From the NCBI RefSeq assembly GCF_040712315.1, contig NC_134017.1, positions 8,400,001-8,464,000 of the forward strand: 64,000 nt of DNA, in the 5' to 3' direction. The stretch comes from Castanea sativa (lineage: Eukaryota; Streptophyta; Magnoliopsida; Fagales; Fagaceae). The position numbers and the translations under genes are program-made. The first letter of the stretch is position 1. Each line of letters opens with the position of its first letter. The notes beneath the pieces are model-generated. The model searched no databases. It was not told the origin of the DNA and saw nothing but the letters and a program-made list of their open reading frames with translations. This document shows, one piece after another, positions 25,228 through 37,335 of the stretch.

Positions 25228-26751
25228 GTTTTGATAGATTTTTATTTTTTATTGCATCTCCGCTTTAGGTTGATAAATTTTTGTGTTTTTAAGAACTCCA
25301 TTTTAGGTTGATACAAATTAGTTTTGTGTTTTAAATTATTATTACTATTATTTTGCTCTTTGATTGTTAAATTTTATCCGATTACATTATAAAAAATTAA
25401 AGATAGTAGATAAAAATAAAATAGTACTCCATTACATACCATAATTTGGATAATTTAGTGTTTATTGTTATATATTTTAATTTTTCTTATTTTTTTATTC
25501 GCTTCTATTTTACTCAATATTGAAATTTAACCACGCCCTCCTTATCATTAAATTATTTATATTTTCTCTCTCTTTTTATTTTAAAAAATAAAAAAAAATG
25601 TAATTTTTTATTGTGCTCATCAAATTGTACTCATTTTTTTTAATATTTACTCTTTCTCCAACTTTTCTCCTTCTCTTTACCTTTTCGTCTCCCCAAGCAT
25701 TCTACCTTGATATCACTATTCCTCTTTCCTTTTATCTTCCTTTATTTTGTTTCTTTTTATTATCATCCTCTTAGTATAAATTTGTCATTTACTCTTCCAT
25801 TCTTTACCTAATTTTCTCTCACAAAAAAGTGGTTATTTCCCACTCTTTCTCCCTCAATTTTTTGGTGGATTTTTATTTTTATTTTTCTTACATCTCTATT
25901 TTAGCTTGATAAAGTTTTGTATTCTTTGGAACTCTATTTTGGTTGATGGGATTTAGTTTTGTGTTTTAAGTTTTTTTATTTATTTTTTTATGGCTTTGAT
26001 TGTTAAATATTATCATATTGCATTATAGATAATTAAAAATAGTATATAAGAATGCACTATTATTATATTACATAGAATTATCATATTGTTATGTATTTTT
26101 TTCTCATATCATTTTATTTAACATTTAAATTCCGCCACATCCCCTATAAAATAAAAAATAAAAACCTTTCACATACCACTAACATAACTACATTTATAAC
26201 TATTTAAGTCATCCATGATATCTATTTCTTATTAATAACCATAAAATTTATAACTATCAAGGGAACATACAAAGTAATAAAGAATAAATGAAGGAAGAAA
26301 AAATGAAATCAAATCAAATGTCAATTAATAACTGTTATTTGGAAAATAAAAAGGTGGTAAAGAGGAGTAAGAAATAAAATAGAGATGATTATATGGAGGA
26401 CATTAAAAACTTTATAGTGCAATAAAATCAACAAATAAATATAATAATACAAAATTTAAACTTAAAACTAATCAAACTCTAACTAGGGAAATTGTGTATA
26501 TATATATATAATCATAATCTTCATACACCATGACTTTAAAAAAAATTATTGAATATTTCTACCTCTCATTTAATGTCTATTGTATACAAATCATCAACTA
26601 AAAAACATATGATAATGGTAAAAACTGTTATAGATAAGATTATGAAAAATATGATTAGACTATTTTTTTTATAACTTTTTACAAAGTCTAGGGACTAAAA
26701 TAGTGTTTTATCTAAAAAATTATCACGCGCAATGTGCGGGTCTGCGACTAG
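24745..26751 (+). mobile_element. Non-autonomous Helitron
   Basis: The element starts TCTATATTCTATATATTACT and ends CACGCGCAATGTGCGGGTCT then GCGACTAG, with a short hairpin (GCGCA...TGCG) close before the CTAG, all Helitron hallmarks. It is inserted between A and T. The flanks join as CACAACA|TTTTATAATAA, and that uninterrupted sequence is present in the sister copies at about 24376 and 27433, which proves both ends. The 2.0-kb interior is AT-rich, with a CT microsatellite near 25192-25224 and two diverged halves; no Rep/helicase is encoded. Confidence 0.93.
25192..25225. repeat. (CT)n microsatellite
   Basis: About sixteen CT units lie within the Helitron. Confidence 0.9.
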
Positions 26752-27604
26752 TTTTATAATAAGAATTTTACTAACGTGTCTTAAGAGCACACAATAATAT
26801 ACTATTTTTGGAAAACGTTTTATGAAAAATTGAAAAAATTTTGACAATTTTTTTTTAATTCTTGATAGAATATTTTTCAAAAACAAATTTGTTAATATAT
26901 GTCTTAAAGGCATACATTAACCGATCTCATAATTATCTATTATAACTTTTTTTACGGAATCAGTTTATTAAAATTGACGAAAGTACAAAAGTATAAGAAG
27001 AGGAGCCTAAACCACAACAGGCCTACCCGCCTAGGCTTCAGGACAAGAACCAGGTTAAACACTGCCACAAGCAGAAGGCATGATCACATGACTAAAGAAA
27101 AAAAAAAATTAGATAAGCTGCTGTAGACCAAAATAATGACTAAAGAAAAGAATAAAAATCACTTTTATAATAGAATTTTAGTCTAGCGTGTCTTAATAAT
27201 ATATTATTTTAAAAAATATTTTATTGAAAATTGAAAAGAATGAAAAAAGTTTTACTTTTTTTTAATTTTTTATAAAATATTTTTAAAAATAAATAATTTA
27301 ATTTATGCTCATAGAACACACGTCAACTAGATCATTTATAATAAAAGGGATATTATTATAATAATTATGTTCCTTTTTTGTAAAAGCCCCTTTCTATTGC
27401 TTGAGAGGAGCACGAGGAGCACTATGACTATCACAACATTTTATAATAAAAGCTTTATCAGTTATCACTTAAACTGACCATTAAAATTATTTTTTATATC
27501 TAACCATAGAAATCGATGTTTTTGTGTTATATGCATAACATTTCTATTGCGACAAACCTTTCTACCGTAGTTACCCACTAAGAATTCCAAAGAGTTCACA
27601 CAAC

Positions 27605-28627
27605 ATGGCCTCGCCATTTCAGCAAACCACCGTCTACAGTCACAGACACTCGTCGCCTCCCAGCCACAAAATTTCTGTTTATCTATCTTTGTTAGTAGTA
27701 GCCATGTTCTTGGCCTCCATAGGAATCCCTCGGATTCTCTCTTACATCTCACAAATGTTTTGGACACTTTTCCTGAAGAAACGCATGGAAAGCTTCATTG
27801 CAGTGGTTATTATTTTTCTCATGTACTGTGCTTCCCTCGGCAGAGACGACGACAATAATAATGAAAACACAAACTCATGCTATAATGACCTCCAGGCTAG
27901 CAATTATTGGGTTCCGATCTTATATCAGCTTCAAGAAGAAAGAGAAGAAAACTTGCAGCTCATAAATAAACCTACAATAAAGAAGCCTAGAAGAATGATT
28001 TCACGATTCAGGAATCTTCAACTTCCACACTCATCACCACCTCCTCAGCTGCCAGTGATCCAACAAGGAGACCAAGAAAGTGATGGTAACAAAGAGAAAA
28101 AGAAGAAAATACAAAAAAGAGTCAAAAATTTGGATACCATTCGAAACCCTCAAACGCCATCAACTCTAAAACCTCCGTTGCCCAATAAGGCAAACAGATC
28201 CAATAGAAGGTTTTACAACGTGAGCTTAAGTAGTCCAATATCTTCACCATCGCCACAACAAGCTACTGCCCAGAAACCTGTGTCGCCGGTTAATAGCAGC
28301 AGTTTCAGTAGTGAGTATGAGAAAATGAGCTCAAGTAGCAACTCATCACCGTTTAATCTACCACCACCAATACCACCTTTCAAAATTTCTCAGTGGAAGT
28401 GTAAGGTGCTGGGAGACGTGGCTATTCTGAGAAGTAATAGTAGTTCGAGTGGTGATTCACCAATTCCAAAGTTATATTTCAGCTCTGATGTTGACGCCAA
28501 GGCTGAACGCTTCATTGAAAATTTTAATGCTGATTTGGAGAAGCAAAGGAGAGGCAGGTCTAATCGAGCTAGGCTGAGAACCGGGCGCAAGAAAGAGAAG
28601 GAGCATGTCCAAGATAAGCAGAAGTAG
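27605..28627 (+). CDS. DUF761-type membrane protein, apparently intact
   Basis: This single uninterrupted frame of 340 codons is the longest in the window. Residues about 23-45 and 62-80 are hydrophobic (VYLSLLVVAMFLASIGIP; FIAVVIIFLMYCASLG), suggesting two membrane segments near the N-terminus. A long low-complexity middle rich in Ser, Pro, Asn and Lys follows. The C-terminus has VDAKAERFIENFNADLEKQR, which matches the short DUF761 motif (Asp-x-x-Ala-Glu-x-Phe-Ile) of plant proteins formerly called cotton-fibre-expressed, followed by a basic tail. The molecular role of the family is not established. The ATG at 27605 follows an in-frame stop-rich AT leader and no better start exists. The balanced base composition contrasts with the surrounding repeats. 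A coding-quality frame is seen; expression is inferred. Confidence 0.8.
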   Translation: MASPFQQTTVYSHRHSSPPSHKISVYLSLLVVAMFLASIGIPRILSYISQMFWTLFLKKRMESFIAVVIIFLMYCASLGRDDDNNNENTNSCYNDLQASNYWVPILYQLQEEREENLQLINKPTIKKPRRMISRFRNLQLPHSSPPPQLPVIQQGDQESDGNKEKKKKIQKRVKNLDTIRNPQTPSTLKPPLPNKANRSNRRFYNVSLSSPISSPSPQQATAQKPVSPVNSSSFSSEYEKMSSSSNSSPFNLPPPIPPFKISQWKCKVLGDVAILRSNSSSSGDSPIPKLYFSSDVDAKAERFIENFNADLEKQRRGRSNRARLRTGRKKEKEHVQDKQK

Positions 28628-28854
28628 GGAGTTTTTTTAACTCTATTGTTTTCCATTTGAACTTTAACTATCTTTCTGTGTCCTTCTGCATGTATGTGTG
28701 TCTTAGTTGACATGATACAGAAAGTAGTAATGCAGAAATAATGTTGCTTTGGTATCAATAAGGAGAAGGAATCAAGGAACCAGCAATGTATGTATCAGTG
28801 TTAACATAGTTATCACATTATGGTTTTGAAATAATAGTGAAGGCTGTCAATGAA

Positions 28855-29796
28855 AAAATTCAAGGAGTGAGCAATCTGTTCTTACTTCTTAGGATCACAA
28901 GTGGATAGCTTTGCCAAATATTTTAATCTGCCATGCTATGATTGATTTATATTAAGTGAAACAGATTCATGATCTTATATGAATGTGTTTAAATATTCAC
29001 ACAGACATTGGTTTGGCAGTAATCACTCAATTTCATCGTTCAATTGAGGACTACTGTTAATATTCAACAGCCTAATTCACCTGTCATGCTAAATGTGCAA
29101 AAGCTATCAAAAATCAATGGACTGTACAAAACCAATTCCAAAATTTGAGGGTGATTTCGTTGCCTATGATGAATTTCATTATACTAATACAATCCAACTT
29201 GTGAATTGGTCATTCCATCAGTAAGAAACATGCCCTTGAGTAGTGAAATATTCACAAAAAATCATCTTAGTTTTCTTGCTATGTTGGAATCACTCTGTAA
29301 AGTTATTATAAAACAATTTTCTCAAAAAACTGAAATACTCAACCAATGAATCATGCCCTTGAGTAGTGACATATCAAGTTGCATGGAGTTTCTACTGAAA
29401 CATGCAACCAATGAATCATAACGAACCACATATGCATCACATGTAACATTGCTATCCAACAAGGCTAGCTGAATTAATTGCTTACTAGAATGAGAATGTT
29501 GGTAATGAAATGGTGGAGTAGAATCACACTATATTTGCTAAAGATCGTCCCAATTCTCCTGCATTCATCACCATAAAAGGAAAATAAGCCTCCACAAATT
29601 GAAAAATTCAAGAAGAAACCTTTATCATTGATAGATGACATTCAAAGTTAATAGTTTCTTCCTAACACCCAATCATAATAGTTTCCTGACTATATCCATA
29701 TCTGAAGATGCTCCAAATTATTTTCTTATTACTAACATGATAGTAATAGTTAAAAGTAAAACTCATAATGAAGATGTTTACCATGAAATGTATACC
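28855..29796. repeat. Segment paralogous to 60114-60430 and 62258-64000
   Basis: Starting with GTGAGCAATCTGTT, this stretch matches the DNA after the last aminopeptidase exon at 59928-60113, in the same orientation (shared GCATGCTATGATTG, GCTATCAAAAATCAAT, GTTGCCTATGATGAAT, CTGCATT(C/T)ATCACCA). It therefore looks like aminopeptidase intron DNA without the exon. It lacks the Helitron, solo LTR and Mutator-like insertions of the other copy and so provides empty sites. No coding exon is recognised here. Confidence 0.75.
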
Positions 29797-30171
29797 TGTT
29801 GGGCTTTGTGGAGCCTAATTGCGTTTGATCCGGTTGACGACATGACCCGACCCGACCCAACCTGAATAATGTTACGTGATTTTTAATGGGAGATTTTCTG
29901 AAGTTTAGTCCATGAAGCGGAGGATATAGGAAAAAAAAAAACGTTGTTTTGGTGATTAGGGTTTCTGTTGTTTTTGAGAGAGTGAAAAAATTGTAGCCGT
30001 ACTTTGTATTTTTTTTCCCTGATAATAGTGAAATTCTTGCAACTCCTTGGACGTAGGCAAATTGTCAAACTATGTAAATAGTATCTTGTGCGTGTGATTA
30101 TTTTTCTTTGGCGTGTGTTTTCTCTATTTTTTGTTTCTCACGGGTTGGAAATTTCATGTTAATTCCTTACA
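29797..30171 (+). repeat. Copia 5' LTR, 375 bp
   Basis: It is homologous to the 3' LTR along its length but about 108 bp shorter: the segment after GGGAGATTTT that holds GGCCTAAGCTGTAGTACTTA in the 3' LTR is missing. Many point differences indicate an old insertion. Confidence 0.93.
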
Positions 30172-30203
30172 ACTGTTATCAGAGCCTAGGGTTAGATTTG
30201 AGT

Positions 30204-30970
30204 GGGAGCAATGGCAGAGGAAGCAGAAAAGGCTTCTGGAATAGAAAGTTCAATGGCACAGACTTCGCGTATTGGAGGATGCAGATTGAAGATTATCTCT
30301 ATGGGAAGAAATTGCATCTGCCTCTTTTGGGGACAAAACATGCGACTATGAAGGATGAGGAATGGGCTCTTCTTAACAAACAGGTACTGGGAGTCATCAG
30401 GATAACTCTGTCTAGGTCTGTTGCACACAATGTTGTAAAGGAGAAGACCACAGCAGATCTGATAAAAACTTTGTTTGGTATGTATGAAAAGCCTTTAGCA
30501 AACAACAAGGTGCATCTGATGAAGAAACTGTTCAATCTGAAGATGGCAGAGAATGCATCAGTAGCACAACATCTGAATGAATTCAACACTATCACAAATC
30601 AATCGTCGTCTGTAGAAATTGATTTTGATGATAAGATTCGTGCACTGATCGTTTTAGCTTCTTTACCAAACAATTGGAAGGAAATAAGGATGGCAGTAAG
30701 CAATTCTACAGGAAAAGAAAAGCTGAAGTACAATGGCATATGAGATTTAATTCTGGTTGAGAAGATTCGCAAAAGAGATGCAGGTGAAAACTCAAGATCT
30801 AGTTCTGCCCTAAACCTTGAGTGAAGAGGCAGAGGTAATGATAAAAATTCAAATCGGGGTAGATCGATATCTAGAAATTCTAATTGGAACAGAAGTAAAT
30901 CTAGATCAGGCCAACAAGTACAATGCTGGAACTGTGGGAAAACAAGTCACGTTAGAAGGCAATGCAAAAG
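30204..30970 (+). pseudogene. Copia gag (UBN2 type) with zinc knuckle
   Basis: The capsid-like region (FNGTDFAYWRMQIEDYLYGK, LLNKQVLGVIRITLS, NEFNTI) is readable in the frame ending at 30743. The expected start codon at 30210 is in another frame, so a shift lies near 30245. The zinc knuckle at 30924-30965 (C-W-N-C-G-K-x4-H-x4-C) follows after further stops. Gag forms the virus-like particle in this family. Confidence 0.88.
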
Positions 30971-31019
30971 TCCTAAGAAGAAGAATGAAGATGATTCTGC
31001 TAATGCTGTAACATAAGAG

Positions 31020-32300
31020 GTACAGGATGCATTACTTCTTGCAATAGACAATCCACTTAATGATTGGGTTTTGGACTCAGGAGCATCGTTTCATACCACT
31101 CCACATCGAGAAATCATACAAAATTATGTTGCAGGTGATTTTGATAAGGTGTATTTGGCTGATGGTGCAGCCTTGGATGTTATGGGTATAGGAGACGGTC
31201 GGATATTGTTACCCAATGGGTCTGTTTGATTACTGGAGAAGGTTCGACATATTCCTGACTTGAGGAGGAATCTAATTTATGTTGGACAACTTGATGATGA
31301 AGGGCATGCAATACTATTTGTTAGTGGGACTTGGAAGGTTACAAAGGGAGCCAAAGTATTAGCTCGTGGAAAAAAGACTAGTACTCTCTATATGACCTTA
31401 AGTCCAAGAGACACAGTTGCAATTGCTAAAGCAAGTACAGATACAAGTCAATGGCAACACAGACTTGGTCACATGAGTGAGAAAGGGACAAAGATACTGC
31501 TGTCAAGAGAAAAACTACCAGAATTGAAGTCCATTGATTTTGACATGTGTGAAAGTTGCATCTTAGGAAAGCAGAAAAAGGTGAGCTTCTTGAAAATTGG
31601 CCAGACACCGAAGGCTGAGAAATTGGAGTTAGTACACACCGATTTGTGGGGGCCTTCTCCGGTTGCATCCCTTGGAGATTCAAGGTACTTCATCACTTTC
31701 ATTGATAACTCAAGCAGAAAGGTATGGGTTTATTTTCTGAAAAATAAATCTAATGTATTTGAAACTTTTAAGAAGTGAAAGGCCATGGTTGAGACAAAAA
31801 TAGGTTTGAAAGTAAAATGTTTGAGGTCAGATAATGGAGGAGAGTACATAAATGGAGAGTTCAGTGAGTATTGTGCTGCACAAGGAATTAGGATGGAGAA
31901 GACCATTCCTGGGACACCACAGCAGAATGGTGTGGCTGAGCGCATCAACAAAACTCTCAATGAGCATGCTAGGAGTATGAGGTTTCATGCTGGACTACCA
32001 AAAACTTTCTGGGCTGATGATGTTAGCATTGCAGCTAACCTGATAAACTGAGGACCATCAATTCCCATGGAGTTCAGACTTCCTGAAGAGGTTTGGAGCG
32101 GTAAAGAGGTAAAGTTTTCCCATTTAAAAGTTTTTAGTTGTGTTTCTTATGTTCATATTGATTTTGATGCTAGTAGTAAACCTGATGCAAAGTCTAAAAT
32201 ATGTTTTTTCATTGGCTATGGTGATGAGAAATTTGGCTATAGGTTTTGGGATAAACAAAACAAGAAAATTATCAGAAGTAGAAATGTGATATTTAATTAA
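31020..32300 (+). pseudogene. Copia protease and integrase region
   Basis: The protease active site LDSGASFHTT is at about 31071-31100. The integrase zinc-binding part (WQHRLGHMS ... CESCILGKQ) and core (VHTDLWGP, SDNGGEY, and NGVAERI for the three acidic residues) run from 31440 to 31990. In-frame stops occur at about 31228, 31776 and 32049. All catalytic residues that I can see are retained despite the stops. Confidence 0.9.
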
Positions 32301-32539
32301 CAGATTATGTATAAGGACAGGTCAACTGTAGTGCCAGATGTTACAGAGATAAATCAAAATAAATCTGAGTTTGTCAACTTAGATGAATTAACTGAAAGTA
32401 CTGTCGAGAAAATGGGTGAAGAAGATAAGGAGAATATAGATTCACAGGTAGATCAGCGTACACCTGTAGCTAAAGTCCGCAAATCTTCCAAGACCATTAG
32501 ACCTCCACAGCGTTTTCACCCACTCTAAATTACCTCCTG

Positions 32540-33713
32540 TTGACTGATGGTGGTGAGCCAGAGTGTTATGATGAAGCCTTGCAAGATGAGAATTCAAGCA
32601 AATTGGAGTTAGCCATGAAGGATGAGATGAATTCCTTGTTGGGGAATCAAACATGGGAACTGACTGAATTGTCAGTAGAAAGAAGGCTTTATACAACAAA
32701 TGGGTATACAGAATAAAGAATGAGCATGATGGTAGCAAACGTTACAAGGCCAGATTAGTTGTTAAAGGGTTCCAGCAGAAGAAGGGCATTGACTACTCAG
32801 AGATATTTTCTCTAGTTGTGAAGATGTCAACAATCAGACTGGTACTAGGAATAGTGGCTGCAGAAAATTTACATCTCGAGCAATTAGATGTGAAGACAAC
32901 GTTCCTTCATGGTGACTTGGAGGAAGACATTTACATGATTCAGCCAGAAGGGTTCATTGTTTAGGGACAAGAGAATCTAGCTAAGAAAGAGCTTGTATGG
33001 CCTAAAACAAGCTCCTAGACAGTGGTACAAGAAATTTGACAATTTTATGCATAGAATTAGGTTCAAGAGATGTGAAATTGATCACTGTTGCTATGTTAAG
33101 TTTTTGACAATTCTTACATCATTTTACTGTTGTATGTGGATGATATGCTTATTGCAGGGTCTAGCAGCATTGGGAGGCAGTCAAGTGGATTCTAAGATAT
33201 CTGAGGGGTTCATCAGATACATGTCTTTGCTTCACAGGTGCAAGTTTGGAACTGCAGGGTTATGTAAATGATGATTTTGCTGGTGATATTGATAGTAGAA
33301 AGAGTACTACTGGGTTTGTATTTACTTTGGGTGGTACAGCTATATCTTGGGCTTCAAATCTATAAAAGATTGTTACTTTATCTACAACAGAAGCTGAGTA
33401 TGTGGCAGCAATTGAAGCTGGTAAGGAGATGATTTGGCTACATGACTTCTTAGATGAATTGGGTAAGAAGCAAGAGATGGGCATTCTACATAGTGACAGT
33501 CAAAGTGCAATTTTTCTTGCTAAGAATTCAGCTTTTCATTCAAAGTCGAAGCATATACAGACAAAATACCACTTTATTTGGTACATTGTTAAAGATAAGC
33601 TGGTAATACTTGAGAAGATTTGTGGATCTAAGAACCCAGCAGACATGTTGACTAAGGGTGTTACTATTGAGAAGCTGAAGCTGTGTGCAACTTCAGTTGG
33701 TCTTCTAACTTGA
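32540..33713 (+). pseudogene. Copia reverse transcriptase and RNase H with internal deletion
   Basis: RT motifs include ARLVVKGFQQKKGIDYSE (about 32750-32805), LDVKTTFLHGDLEE, SLYGLKQAPRQWYKKFD and the catalytic YVDDM at about 33132. About 25 bases later the frame jumps to the segment preceding RNase H (WILRYLRGSSDT), so roughly 100 codons of the RT connection region are deleted near 33170. RNase H (TTEAEYVAA, DSQSAIFLAKN, ADMLTKG) runs to the stop at 33713. Frameshifts lie near 32690 and 32985. Confidence 0.88.
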
Positions 33714-33803
33714 GGACAGGAGGATGAGTTGCAGGGATGAGGGATTGTTTTTGGAAGATAGCGGCTGATGTTGGTGATTGAACTAGTCTCCAAGTGGGAG
33801 ATT

Positions 33804-34286
33804 TGTTGGGCTTTTGTGGAGCCTAGTTGTATTTGATTTGGTTGACGACCCAACCTGACCCCAATAATGTTGTGTGGGTTTTAATAGGAGATTTTTTTAG
33901 GCCTAGTTATTGGAGTAGAGGCTTGGGTTGATAGGCCTAAGCTGTAGTACTTATGGACAAGCCTCTTAAGAGTCCGAGGGCAATGCCACCCGGGAAAAAT
34001 TTTTGTTCCGTTTTATAGCCCATTGTAAATCATGTGCGCAGGATATAGAAAAAATTGTTGTTTTGGTGATTAGGATTTCTGTTATTGTTTTTGAGAGAGT
34101 GAAAAAACTATAGCCGCACTTTGTATTTTTTTCCTTGATAATAGTGAATCCCTGCAACTCCGTAGACGTAAGCAAATTTTTAAACCACATAAATACTGTC
34201 TTGTATGTATGCTTATTTTTCTTTGGCTTGTGTTTTCTCTATTTTTTGTTTCTCACAGGTTGGGAATTTCATGTGAATTCCCTACA
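33804..34286 (+). repeat. Copia 3' LTR, 483 bp
   Basis: It is preceded by a polypurine tract and followed by the ATACC duplication. It is longer than the 5' LTR by one internal block. Confidence 0.93.
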
Positions 34287-34291
34287 ATACC

Positions 34292-36466
34292 TTCTAACAT
34301 TTCCAAGGCCTTTAGAGCTTAATTTGGAAAGCAACATAAATAAGATCTTGATCTCGAACCTCAAAGGATATATTGAGAAAAGGAAACGTTTAGACAGGCA
34401 AGGAAGATAAGGCTGTTAGTAACCATAATTTGATATGCAATGCAAATACCTAATTAGACAACATAAAATTTAGGAACTTGAGCACTATATTTGGGTCTGG
34501 ACATTATGCAATACAACCTGTATAAGGATCAAAGGAATGGCATTAAATCTAAGTGGCATTCAACCACAAAAGAGACACGGGATATCACTTCAAATATTAC
34601 TAATTCTAACATAAAGATGGTTCCTTCTCTTGCATTATATCTGCTTATCTATAGAGATTCAGTAGGGACTCAAGTCCTTTCCTATCTGCATTGTATATGC
34701 TAGTGTTCAGAATTACAGCAATGTAAGCAACATGCAAAGCATAGAGCACATCGGTATATCGACCTTAAAAACGCCCCTACGAATGCAGAAGTGATTCAGA
34801 CATACAGGTAAAACTATTACTTTTCTAATGTCAACTGACAGGGGGAGGAGTATTTCTAGCATTTAGTAATGTCTGAAAGCACTAGATTGCTTCTTTGTGA
34901 GTTTTATCATGGCCAAAGTTGCCAAGGCCAAAAAGACTTCCCCTCTCATAGTTTAGGGGAGGTAAGTGTAAAAGTGGTTGCTCACAAGCCTCACACAAAG
35001 CATGTGTCACCCAAAACACCTGAATAATTTAAACTCAAAAGATTTAATTGGTATTTGATAGAGAGCGCCAAGCTAAATCAAGAGAAACCACCAAAGAAGC
35101 TAAAATGCAATCTTAACACTAGAATTCTGATAGTTACAATACCCACCTAATGAACTAGGTAGAAAAATCAGAAATTTAGTATGCATCCTTTTTGGGATCA
35201 TATTTTTATGTAATTGGCATATCTTTTGACAAAATGCACTTTACTTGTAATTAGATCTTAGTTCTAGTGTATTCGGGAATATCATGAAGTACTTTTACAA
35301 GTGGCATTATTAAAAATATGAAGAATATTTTAAAAAAAAAAACAATGCAAGAAAAGCTGGAACAGAAGATCTCGACACCTATCTCAATCTATCGAGATTA
35401 AATGAACCTCGATAGATACCTCAATACATCTCAATCTATTAGGATTCCCCGATTTTGAAATTCCAAATCTGTTTACGGCCCATGATGACCAGGCTTTTCA
35501 AGGGTTTCATGCACTAGGTTTATAGAGCATATAAAGATGTATTTTACTTCTGCCATCGTTGATATATAGAAACCTAGAGAGACTCATATTGAGATACACA
35601 CTTTACAGGAGTTGCTACGACTTCTTGTGCACCTTAGGGTTATGTACCAAGCTGCTTCCAAATCTACAAGCGTGGATTGAAGAACTTTACATCAAACAAA
35701 AAAAATCAACTTATTATGTTGTTAGTCATGTATTGGGATTCGCGCAATAAAAAGTCTCTACAAGAATAAGTCCAATTGGTTATTGGACCTGATACTGGTA
35801 TAGGTCAGTAGGTTCAACTGTATGTTGGTATTTTGAAATAGAGAAGTTGAGTAAGATTTCTTATACTTGTAACTACTCGTTTCTTGATTAGTGGATTATT
35901 TGGAAGTGGTGACCTAAAATTCACTTAGTGGATTTTTGTCTGTGAAGATTTTCCCAATCATAATCAAATTGTCATGTCAAATTTAATTTTCGCTAGATCT
36001 AATTTAGTTAGGTGATTTGATTGTGCCTCCACGATATTTGCATGTAATTTAAATAATTAATCAATTTTAGTAATTGGATCTATTAATTGGGGTCATTTTA
36101 TAACTTAACACTTTTTTTCTTTTAGCTGATGACATCAAATATTTCCTCTATTAAATGAGTATGGTGTACCTCCACCTGAAAATATGCCAAACAGCATGTG
36201 AAGGACATAATTGAATTACCTGTTGAAGTTGCGCCTTATATATCGAAGTGCCAAACAATTTTATCTCTTTTGAAGTCATAATTGAGACTCAATTAAGAAA
36301 TAATAAATATTGGTGCAGTCTTCGAAGTTGAGTAATAAAAATTTCCCTGCACCGTCACCTCCCTCCTACTGGGTAGAACTCCACACAACAGATAACAGAT
36401 GCACATGTATGTACACTATTAGGTTCTAAATATTTAGGAATAAATATTTAGGTTCTAATTTATGTA
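34292..36466. other. Intergenic DNA with a possible diverged LTR
   Basis: The first ~500 bases continue the DNA into which the copia element inserted. At about 35370-36115 the sequence (repeated CGATAGAT/CTATCGAGAT motifs, then GCTAGATCTAATTTAGTTAG and a run of AATTAATTA) has the feel of a diverged SIRE-type copia LTR, like the better-preserved one at 36467, but ends cannot be fixed. No coding sequence is seen. Confidence 0.35.
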
Positions 36467-37301
36467 TGTTGGAAAACCGAGTATAAAAACATGTCTAGTA
36501 TAAGATATATAAGTCTTAGAATAGTTTTAGACATTGATCAAGTTAATTCAAGTTAAGATTCAAAAACAGTCAAGCTACAGAAAGAAGAATTCAAAAACTG
36601 CAAAGCTCGATCAATCTAGAGAAAGGTTCGACCAATCGAAACTCATTTTCTGCAGATTTTAAATTAAGGCCCGAAAGCCCACAAAATGTTTAGAGTTTGA
36701 GTCCAACACTACTAGGTATAAAAGGAAAACTCTAATTTATGTTTTAGAAGGCGTGTGAAGTCATTTGAGTCCTATGAGATCTAAGAGGTTATGTAACCTT
36801 CTAACTCAATAAACATCTACCAAAGATATGATTGACATTACATGAATCGGTGGAGATAAGTTTCTGCATACAAGATCAACTGCTACTAATAATCTAAAGC
36901 TTTGACTGGGATCTCAAAGTCACAAATGGGGGTGTTTGCGTGCAACAAATTCAAATAGAAGAGTTCGTGGATTCGGAACTGCGTGTGGTCACGGGAGTAA
37001 GTACTACAAGAGGTAGTATTAGATTTATGGATAAATTTATTGTAAACACTTCCACTCTATTTAGTGAATTTGTTGCTTTATGGATTGTGTAGGTTGAATT
37101 CTCTTCAGATTTTTTACCTTGAAACTGAACGGTTTCATTGATTTTCCTAGGTTATTATATCGTTTGTCTTCTTTAATTTTCCACTTTTAGTGATATGATT
37201 GGTTGTGTTTAAGCTAGATCTGCATAATAAACCTAAGTAACAACTTGATTAATTAATTAGGTTAAATAATCCGAGTGTTCAGGGTTCTAAATAAACAAAC
37301 A
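36467..37301 (+). repeat. SIRE-like LTR
   Basis: It starts TGTTGGAAAACCGAG and ends AAATAAACAAACA, directly before the primer-binding-like site. Its 3' part recurs at 46486-47088 and 52790-52935, which confirms the right boundary. Confidence 0.8.
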
Positions 37302-37335
37302 AGGGGTATCAAAGCATATTACCTAAAGTTGATCA

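Larger units (their letters stand above)
24315..27480. repeat. Three-unit local duplication, middle unit split by a Helitron
   Basis: A unit beginning CTATTGCTTGAGAGGAGCAC, passing through CACAACATTTTATAATAA and a segment with GACAAAAGTACAAAAGTATAAG and CACAACAGGCCTACCC, and ending in AAAAGGGAT...ATTATGTTC occurs from about 24315, again from about 24700 (continuing at 26752-27375), and partly from about 27384. Copies are diverged by small indels and substitutions. The middle copy carries the Helitron at 24745-26751. Confidence 0.85.
29797..34286 (+). mobile_element. Ty1/copia retrotransposon, complete but defective
   Basis: LTRs at 29797-30171 and 33804-34286 start TGTTGGGCTTT and end TTCC(C/T)TACA. 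The element is flanked by a perfect 5-bp duplication ATACC (29792-29796 and 34287-34291). A degenerate primer-binding site (TGTTATCAGAGCC) follows the 5' LTR, and a polypurine tract (CAAGTGGGAGATT) precedes the 3' LTR. The gag, protease, integrase, RT and RNase H order is that of copia. Multiple stops, frameshifts and a deletion in RT make it non-functional. It is inserted in the paralogous aminopeptidase-flank segment. Confidence 0.95.
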
